Positions 24,101 to 34,200 of a DNA stretch of 64,000 bases are shown here, piece by piece. The stretch comes from Malania oleifera (lineage: Eukaryota; Streptophyta; Magnoliopsida; Santalales; Ximeniaceae). The notes beneath the pieces were generated by a model. It worked only from the letters and a program-made list of their open reading frames with translations. It searched no databases and was not told the origin of the DNA. Each line of letters starts with the position of its first letter. The stretch's first letter is position 1. The DNA lies in the NCBI RefSeq assembly GCF_029873635.1, contig NC_080426.1:52032093-52096092 (forward strand), in the 5' to 3' direction. A program made the translations under genes and the position numbers.

Positions 24101-27100
24101 CCTCTCTTCTTCCTATTCTCCCCTGCACAGTACCTTGGTGCTGTTCTGTTTCATCTCTCTCCCAAATTCTCCCTTAGCAGTAAGCATATATTGCTGTTTT
24201 ACATCATTTGGTATCAAAGACGCCTTGGGACTACTGCCATGCGGGTGGATCCTAAAACACACATATCTATAAAATGCATGGCCCCTCTTTTGTACAAACC
24301 CTAATCTGCTAAAAAAAAAAAAGCTGACTTCTGAGGCCCTTTTTTTAAGCCAGCTCTAATTCAGGAGAGCAAAACCGGCCTCACAGAAAGCTGGGCTTTT
24401 TCTGAATGCAGATCAGGATTTGTATGAAAGAGGGGTTGTGTCTGTTATGGAGGAGAGATAAAGGAGGCAGAAAATGAGGGGAGACGGGTGGGGAACTGAA
24501 CCTGTTTCTAGACTCTACTTACAGCAGCAGGTGAGTGAGGTGAGTGACTCACCGGCAGGGACCTTCCAGCTACGAAAATTGGACTGAAGATAGATCAGAG
24601 GGTGGCAATCGCAATGGTAGGGGTGGTGTGATGAGAAAAATACAGGAGTAGGGGGATTCAAGAGATGCAACAGCTAGAATTTCTTGCACCAGCATGTGGG
24701 GCCACACAACTGGTTAGAAGGCAACAGAATTTTGGGCATGGTTGGCATTGTCTTTCACTGATGGCAGTGATGGTATTGCAAAATAGTCCAAGAAAACTGG
24801 TGTTCAAAACAGGGGCAGTGGCTGTAATTTGCTGGTACAGTAACAGTTCTGCAAAGAACAGAGTAAATGTAGAACCAAGGAAGCAGACTAAGGAGAAAGA
24901 TGAAATAAAGAAGAAAAAAATCACAGATGGAGAAAAGAAGTTGGTTCATAAATTTTGCAGAAATTGCCCGAGTTTAATAAAAAACAGAGGAAGAAAAAGA
25001 ATAAGTGGTGGTAAAATAGGGGATTGAAAGGAAAGAATGGAGATTGTGGTTGGGTTCTAATACAAACGATGCATTAGCAGCATCAATGGTGAGGAACAGA
25101 GCAGTAAAGGTACTGCCAAGGGGGAAAATAGGGAGACAGGTAGCTAGAAGAGCAGAGGGAAAGAAGAAGGAAGAAGAGAGGAGGAGGGAGAAATTTGTCC
25201 GGAGGTTGTTTGGTTTTTGTTTTGGGGTTGGGGGGGAACTCACATTCACTTCAATTCAAATTCATCCAAAAACTGACTCCTACATGGCTTTCAGGCCCCA
25301 ATTATAAGAAATCCTAAAATACATGAAACTAAACATATACACTTTACATGAAATTACTCATATACCCCTAAAGATACATGAAGTTACAAACAAACCCTAA
25401 AACACACATGTTACAAGTGAACCCCCAAATACACATAAGCCAACTACAAAAACAATCTAAATGCATTTGGGTTTATGACCCAACAATCCCTTGACCCTAT
25501 TATTTGAAATTGGTCTTCAAATCAAGTGAAAATTACCCTTCCAAATACCCACTTCCCAGCCTACATCCCATAGGAGTACTCTGGATGTAACTCTCAACTA
25601 TCTCATTATCCATTGCACCACTATTTAATGTTCTTTGGAACATACACACCAAACCAAGTGCACATGCAATGTTTAGTCTTGTACTAATCATGACACACAT
25701 CCAACTCCCCACAACTGAGGAATAGAGGATATTCTTCATCTCATTCTTTTCCTTCTCCATTGAAGGAATTTGCTTTGAACTAAACTTCAAATGGCCCACA
25801 AGAGGTGTTGCAACGAATTTAGCATTAACCATATTGAAATTCTCAAGCCCTTGCTTTATGTTGAAGGGTTAATCCTTTTCAACTCGTCAATTTCCTCAGC
25901 ATTGTCACCAACTACAAGCATCTCATCAACGTCAAGCAAAAAAATGAGGAAGTCACAAGAAGCAAGGAAAAAGAAGAATTTACAAGGGGTAAAGGACAAT
26001 AGGTGCTCCAAAAGCAAAGGGGGAAAAAAACAAAAAAAAACAAAAAAAAACAAACAAACAAAAAAATGAAATTTCAATAATGCTGCTCTCCCGTTCTTCT
26101 AGAGATCTGACAATAAGAATCGTCAAAAAACGCAAAAAGAATGAGCTTGAAAGGACACAAGGAAAACCACTCTATCCCAAAGAGACAAGGTGGAGTTGCT
26201 TTGTCATTAAATATCCTTGCAATCGGTTCCATCCAAAGAGTCTAAAGGAGGGCAAAGATAGCTCAGCTCCAAAGAATCAACCCTTCCTTACTTCTTTTGA
26301 AGCCTCTGTAATGCACCTTAAGGAACACATCAATTGTCCATGGAATACCACAGCCTCAACAAATATTCAAAACAAAAGAGCCCGGAGCCACTGAGCCATC
26401 AGACAATGAAGGAACAAATAGTCGATAATTTCACTTGACTCATAGCAAATGAAACATATATCTGGACTCAGCTTTATAAGGCGTCCTCATTTGCAACAAT
26501 CATTGGTATTAAGGCGGTAAAAGATCAAGACAACATGAAAGCTCTTATTTTAAAGGGAATCTTTTCCTTTCAGATGAAATTGTTCAAAGAAAAAGTACAA
26601 GGACTCAAGGGTTTCATAAGTTGAGAGAAAAAAGAGTTAGTGAAAAAAGAGCCAAAGGAAGTCCCCTACCTAAATCCTTGAGTCATCTCTCAATTGGGAA
26701 GAAAAACATTCCAACACTATTAACAAAACAGTCAACTCAATAGCCTCTCTTATTGAGATTCCTAAATAAGTGAAAATCCCAAGAGAGAGAGCCCCCTTTC
26801 AAAGAGTAGAGATCAATAATCAAGGAATTATGTAACCTAGACAGTCTAAAAGGACTGGGGAATAAAGACTCCAATGAAACCTTGCCCACTCAAGTATCTT
26901 CCTAGAAATGAATGCTATTTCCAATTACCAACCTAGAAACAAGTGAGAGGGTAGAATAAGTGGGCTATGTAAGAAATGAATTTCCAAAGGCTTGCATAAG
27001 AAGCACATCCACTTCCTCTAACCTCCCAACCATTCTAATACAGACGACATTTACTTCTATTACCATGTGCCAAAGGGAGTCAACTCCAAGGGGAACTTCT

Positions 27101-28243
27101 AGAGCCATTTTCCAACTAGCAAGATGTATTTAGACACCACCTAAGTCTAAATAGAACCATAGAAGTATTAAAATCGAAAAACCAAAAAACAAAAAAAATA
27201 CTAATCGTCACGTGAAAAATACTTCTAAGAAAGGTTTTGAATTTTGTCTTCGACTAAAGTTTCAAGGCTTCAAAAGTATGGAAATTACAATTTTGATGTC
27301 AATTTTGGTTTTACTTATTACAATGATGGACATTAGAAGTAAAGCACGAATTTTTTTATTTTTTTTTTCAAAACTTAGAAACTACTAATAGATGATATTA
27401 TAATGCAAGATTTTCAACTAAAATATTGTAAAACAAAACAAAATGCATGTGGGTGTATAAGGAGCAATAACTACAATGAAATAACTATACTAGATATATT
27501 CAATTAATATAAATATTCATAAATTCGTTAAATATTTATTGTTATGCAAACACAACTAATTTAGACATGAAAGGTCAAATAAAATATTCCAGTCAATATA
27601 AGTTCAGTTTTGCACAATATTTCAAAAATAAGCGTTCAAACCCTTCTTGTCTCATAATAATCTTTATTTTTGAGAAGAAAAGAGGATTTATTAAGAGAGA
27701 GAATTCAATTTGGGTTTTGAATCTGAAATTTTAATTTCAAGTAAATCCTGTTCCATAGTCAATTTTTATAAAAAAAAAAAAATTCTTGAGATTTTGGCAA
27801 ATTTTGATGATTTCTATATATTTTGATGAAAATTTTGCAAGACCAAAATCAACTGCAGTTTTGATCTCAAGGATCATGAAAAGCATAAAATTTCATAAAA
27901 AAATTCCAACAATTTCATGGAAATCTATCCCATGCTTCTAAGAAGGGAAAAAACGCAAGGCACCAACACAAAATCCACTAACCAGCTAACATGGAGAGTA
28001 GATGAGGTCCACAACAAAAACCTCAAGAGCACAAGAATATAACTTTGCAAGAAATATGCAAAGTAACTTCTAGCTTACAAAATTGATGGACTCACTCCCA
28101 AAGAAAGAACTCACAAATTTTTGGAAGCACCAAAACCCTTGTACATGAGAAGAGTGGAGACGTACAAGCACTTGTGCCTTGAGCATCAACCACACGAAAA
28201 CCCTAATCCAACAAAGAAGACACCAAATCACTTTCTCTCTCCA

Positions 28244-28285
<42 letters not shown>

Positions 28286-31200
28286 CCCTCATGCACTTGT
28301 GTATGGGTAAAACATGTCTTTTAATTGTAAGATAGGCCCATGCCCAACACACTTTGATATGGTGCATACTTTGGGCCACTTCTCATGTGACTGGCCTAGT
28401 CCACCAACAAAGAATCCTTTGCTGGCGCATCTCACTTAATCATATGATTTTTGCACTGCATTTTTAGTTTCCTGTTTCAAAATCATTTTACCCAACACAG
28501 ACCTAGAATATACTAAGAAGTCCAAGCATATGCCAATTTGCATCTTTTAAGAGTACAATAGATAAGGAAAGAGGGCCCCCAAACCCATTCTGAGAAAAAG
28601 AGTTTTATCTTATCTCAAAAACAGTTTAATTTTAAATATCTTTTATAACATTCAAATTAAGCATCACCTTACAAGAAAAGAAGGCACTGAGATCAAAATT
28701 TTCCCTAGTTGACAAGACTCCAGTTAGTGTAGTGGCATGAATTCAAATTTGAGAATGAGCTTCTACAAAGATGGAGGTTGCCTGCCATCCACTGTCCTTA
28801 GACCCTTTATAAGTGGGAAACTTGCATGCTGGCTAGTCCTTTCAGTCCTGTGTCAATATTTCAACTAATAGTTTTTCCTTGATCTTGATTTTGACCCAAT
28901 TTTGGACCTGCTTTCACGTAATTATTATTCAATTGCTGTTATACATGCAACTTTATTTGAAGTTGAACCAGCCACGCATGTGCCCGAAGATGTTCAAAAG
29001 AGTTTTGGCTTTGTGGGCTGGAATCGGGTTTGTTAAGGGAGGCCAACCCCTTTTATCCTTTATTTGACTACTAAAGTGCTTGCTATATGACAAGTGTCAT
29101 CCCTTGCCTCTCTTACCTTGGCAACATGTTATCATCTAATTACGACTACAAGCACCTTCTTTCTCATTGGTCACACCTTGGCATCATGTATTCTTATTGC
29201 CCCACTAGAGGTCTTTTGAGAACCTTGAAAGCTCTCTCTCCCAAGAATTCTCCAACTTTTGGGTTTCCATATCTTTTGAGGCTTGATATACATTGTTGGC
29301 CCACAATCTTACAGCTTAAGCTTTTAGATAAAGTGGTCATCTAACATGGTAATCAGAGCCATAGTTCCCAGGAGGTCCTGGGTTCTAGTCTTATAGCTGC
29401 GTTTATTGTAAGTTTGTTAAAAGATTATTGTGTTACCAACAAAAGGCCTGATTCATTGTTTGCTTATCTCTTCACGTGCAAATGTGCTGCACATGTTGGG
29501 GAGTGTTAGGGCTTGATATACATTGTTGGCCCACAGCCTAACAACTTAAGCATTTAGGTAAAGTGGTAATCTAACCCCTTCAACAATCCCAACCCTAGAA
29601 CCCCACCTGCCACCCAACACTTAGCTTCCCAACAATTTCCTTGTTCTCCTCTTTGAGCCCTCTCTATTGGTCCCATTACTTGTGTGCCACATCATCTTTC
29701 CATCCCATCTCAAGATCCCCCTCTACAACCTTCAACTATAGACAGCTAAATAAATAATAAGTATCAAGAAGTGGTCATTGGTTCCTTTTTGCAGTTCCGC
29801 TTCTCTTCCTTGGGTGTCATGCCCATTTTTCAAAAGTGATATCTAGACAATTTAGGGCGATATCTTGTGGTTCAGTTTCCATGTGTTGGTTTGCAGTGGG
29901 TGTTAGCCAAATATTGCTTCTGCCTGCAATTTTCAGTTCATTCTGGCAACTTGGAGTGATGTTGCCTATGCTTTGGTTGGCTTTCCCCCTTCTCATTGGA
30001 TTTTTTCTTGGTTTGTGTGAGTTTTTTGTTGTTTCTTTTGGTGCAGCAGGTAGTTCTTAGCTGAGTTTTTATGGCATTATTTCATTTTAGGCTGTATTTT
30101 TAGGTTTTTATGGAGTTCTGTTTTGCTCTGTTTAGGTAATGTTTTCCTGTTTTGTACTCTCTTACAATTTTAATAAACTTCTCTCTGCTGATTAAAAAAG
30201 GGAGTATTTGCAAAGACCAGAATGATATTGTTATTTCCATGATTTTCAAATGTAGAAGCAAGAAAAAGAGCAGTAATAAAAAAAGGCTGTCAAAATTTAT
30301 TGTGTCTACTGTAAAAGTAATGTACTAAATCTCAAAAACACATTTTATTTTCATAAAAATTAATATGAACCTCTGATTTCCAATAGTGTTCATAAATTGG
30401 AAGCTTCTCCAGGCTGTACATGGAAACATCAACTAGAAATTTACAGCCTATTGCTTTTATTGCAAGAATCAAAATAGAAATTCATGTTTACAATAGTAAT
30501 TAGAACAAAGAGTCAATAATAAATAAGATATTTACCATAAATTAGAAATTAAATAATTATATAACTATATAAAAACTAAAACGCATCAGATGAAAGCTCA
30601 GATAACCCAGCTTCTAGCAAGACATAGTAATCTATGAAACAGGCTGCTGAAATGGAACTGAATAGCCCCAGTAACCCAACCAAATTACTTATCTTTTGTT
30701 TAAAATAATACGCTGTGCAGGATATACAAACCTGAACCACACCATCATAATCAGTTGAAACCAAATAGTTCTTAATGTAGTTATTCCAGCAAACACAGCT
30801 AAGCTTAGATTTGTTTGACATCTCAATCACCGGATAATGAATGTCAACAGAGTCATTTAAAAGTGCTCTGAACTCAAATATTTTGATTTTCTTAGACACA
30901 CTAGCAGCAGCAATGTAGTCCTCATCGCGGCTCAAACTCAAGGAACAGATCACATTTGTAGAGCTGAGAAGATCTCCATTTCTTAATGTTCCACACACCT
31001 CCAATTTACTATAACGAGCAAACATGCATAAACCTTCAAAAAAGCCCCCTAGGTGATCAGTGGGTATCTGATTCACACTCAGCTCCTCACTCTCGTTTTG
31101 CACCTGAAGCCATGTCTCCCTACTCTTCAACAAGTTCTTATCTGAGCGTGTTATGGCAGCAGATTCTGTGATCTGGAGTTGGGATCTCATGGCAAAATAT

Positions 31201-34200
31201 GCATTTTCAATCTGACTGATATTTTTCATCAACCACGCCTCTTTCATATTTGATGACGACAATGACCTAGAAAGCACATTTAAACCTTTATGACCTTCCA
31301 GATGAGGATCTCGCTCTCTAGCAACAGGGAAGTCTTTGTGTGTCCAACAACAAACTGAGAATGACCTCAGCAAGTGCCTTCTCTCAACCTCCTTAATATC
31401 CTCTTCTAAACACCTTATATTTCCTACTAACCTGGAGGCACACTTCTCCCTGTTTTCTTTCAATGAAATCAAGAAATCAAGCAACCGCTCTGATTCAGCA
31501 TCATCATCTTCAGCAGGAAAGGACAGGTTGTCTCCTAGATGCATCTCCTGGGATCCATAAAGTAACTCAGACTGTAGGATTTCCCTGTAAATAAACAAAG
31601 GCCCCTTAATAATTAATATGCCATGTCCAAACATATTAACTAATTTAATTTCTAAAATATACAAGCTATTCCTATAAATTATGATGTTTAATATTCAATA
31701 ATCAACCTATTAAAATAATACGATATCAGAACTCACATTTAGAGCTTTTAATATGTTCATCCATTGAGAAAAGACCTCAATGTGGGATGAACAGGAGGGC
31801 TCCCCACCCACTAGGAAATTAATTTAGTAACAAGCTGCCCATTAATGTCACAAATATAGATTAGCTGCAGATACACCCCAGTGACTACTGAATACCTAAG
31901 TCGCAGCTAGAATCAGATGCCAAGGACTAAGTTTGCCAGAGGGTTCCTTCCCCTTAATCATCGGTGGTAATCATTTTCCAGCATGAGGACAACACAAATC
32001 AACAGGATTCATAATGTTTATTTGAGCTACTAGTTGAGCTTCTCAATTCCCAGCCACCAAGAAACCACATTCAACTGTGCCATTGAGATACCGTTCAATA
32101 TTACTAACACATATTTTCAACTTAAGAAATTTTCAGAACATAACTAAAACTCTATCTTCAAATATACCTGTATGGCTTTTCATACATTTTCTTTTTATTG
32201 TCTTCCTTGTTATGTTTCCCTTTCCTTCGAATGAATCTATAAGCATAGTTGTTAAAATGACTTCTTTTCAAGAATTTTTAAAAATATAATAAAAGCTTCA
32301 ACCTCGAATACAGTATAATTTCTATTTAGATGGGGCTTAAAGAGTGCACAATTGGTAAAGCTGAGCATCTAAGTGGACATTAGAGCAAGATGGTAAGAAT
32401 AAAAGTTTGCTGCAGAGCTCTTGCTCCTTGTTCATTAGTGATATTCATTTTGCAGGATGATGGGTGTTGAGAGTTGCTGAGAATCTAGCAAGAGGCATGA
32501 GCATTTCAGTGAGAATTTTTTCTTTATATCCTCAGCGTAGCGGGCCAGGGGGGATGCCTTAAAATTGGCATGCCCTTTGGTTATCATCTTTGGCAGTACA
32601 TCACCAACTTACACATGCAAAGCAAAGCCATGGAGATTTCAGGATGTCTTTTTTATTTTTTATTTTTATTTTTGGATAGATAAAAAGGAAGGGGTATAGT
32701 CAGGTTTAAACCCCACTCAAATACAAAAGCTGGGATGGGCCTCTACCATGGCCATCCCTGTCATTTTAAAGAGTATCATTTTTACAATTAGTAAGTTTTA
32801 TGATTGAAATGTCAGAAATCGGCAAGAAAAAGAATAGATCAATGAACTGGTGTATATGGTAGTACCTTGTTGTTGGACGGCAGGAAGGTTCAGGATGAAG
32901 AAGCCAAAGACAAAAGCCAGCTTCCATTGGATATCCAGAAAGAAAATTTGGTGGAAGAATCCGACGATTCAATTCCAACATCACTGCTGAATGCTCCTCC
33001 CATGATTCAAAACAGCAGAGCAACTGGTGGAAACAGCCCACGCTAGTCAGAAAAAATAGCCTTTCAAGTTTCATCCCAACTCCTTGGATTAATATAAAAA
33101 AAAAAATAAGTAAATGAAGAGGGGAAAAAAAATCAACATGACTAAGAAGCAACAGAAAAGACTTGACTGCCTTTGTGTATTCAATTGAAGCAGCAGATAA
33201 TTAGATAGACATTTTAATAGTTTATTTCAAATACAGAGAAGCAATAGATAGGACCGAATGTTGATGTTTATTCAATTAAAATCTCAATAGTTTATTTAAA
33301 AGACACTAAATTTGGAATGCAAATGCAGACAGAAGGCGGCAGAAATGCCCCTCCTGAACCACTATCATAATATTAGGTGTGCACAGTGGATACTACGCTT
33401 TAACAACTGAGCATGCCATAAACTGACAAATCAACGCTGCGCAAGAAAATTGGTTAAATGTATCTCTCTCTCAAAAGCCTACAATCACAACTTTAGGGGC
33501 CTTCTTCCATATCAGGTAGACAAAAGTGCTAAGAGTAGTATGCAGCATATCAACAGAGCTCTGCACCTCTAAATCGCCCAGGCTTATAAAGTGTGGTCTT
33601 CCTATATGTCTTATTCATAAAACATTTGGCACCAGATCACTCTAAAACAAATGCTTCAAATATTTCAGGCGAAATCACTGCCATAATCGACACCCCCTCA
33701 CCCCCCTCAAAAGGGAAAAATAAAAAATAAAAAAAAGGCCATGTGATTGGTTTCCAACCCAACCCACAAAGCTCAATCTTGGAAAGGGGGAAGTTGTACC
33801 GTTCACTGGGAATCCAAGATGGTTCAAAACTAAAACACCTGCCTCTTAAGAGGCAATTAAATGTAAACAAAAATCCCCTATGTTTTATGTTGAACAAATT
33901 CCATGCAATCATCCTAATGATAGTGCTTACTTTTAAGTAAAGCTATTTGGGTCCCTTTACTTCTGATTGACACAATCAAAGGAGTGTACTCGCGAATTTT
34001 GGTTCAATGAAGGACTTTTCTGAGGTCTCTCAAATAGGCTCTAACTAAGAAAGTACAGGTCCTTGCATGCGTCAATTTGAAATAGAGGCACCAAAATATT
34101 TAAAAGTACATGGGCAGACTTTTGAGTTTGATTTCATTCAAAGAGAATTGTGTTTCAAAACCAATTTAAAGGCTCAAAAAACAACTTGGAGACATTGTAC

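Larger units (their letters stand above)
14386..30731 (-). other. SPA intron 3, 16.3 kb, filled with transposons
   Basis: GT-AG intron between exons 3 and 4. From left to right it holds a SINE, an hAT-like element, a Copia with two LTRs, a LINE tail, several Copia fragments on both strands, a longer LINE fragment, a second SINE and a second TRIM. I see no host exon in it. Confidence 0.88.
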
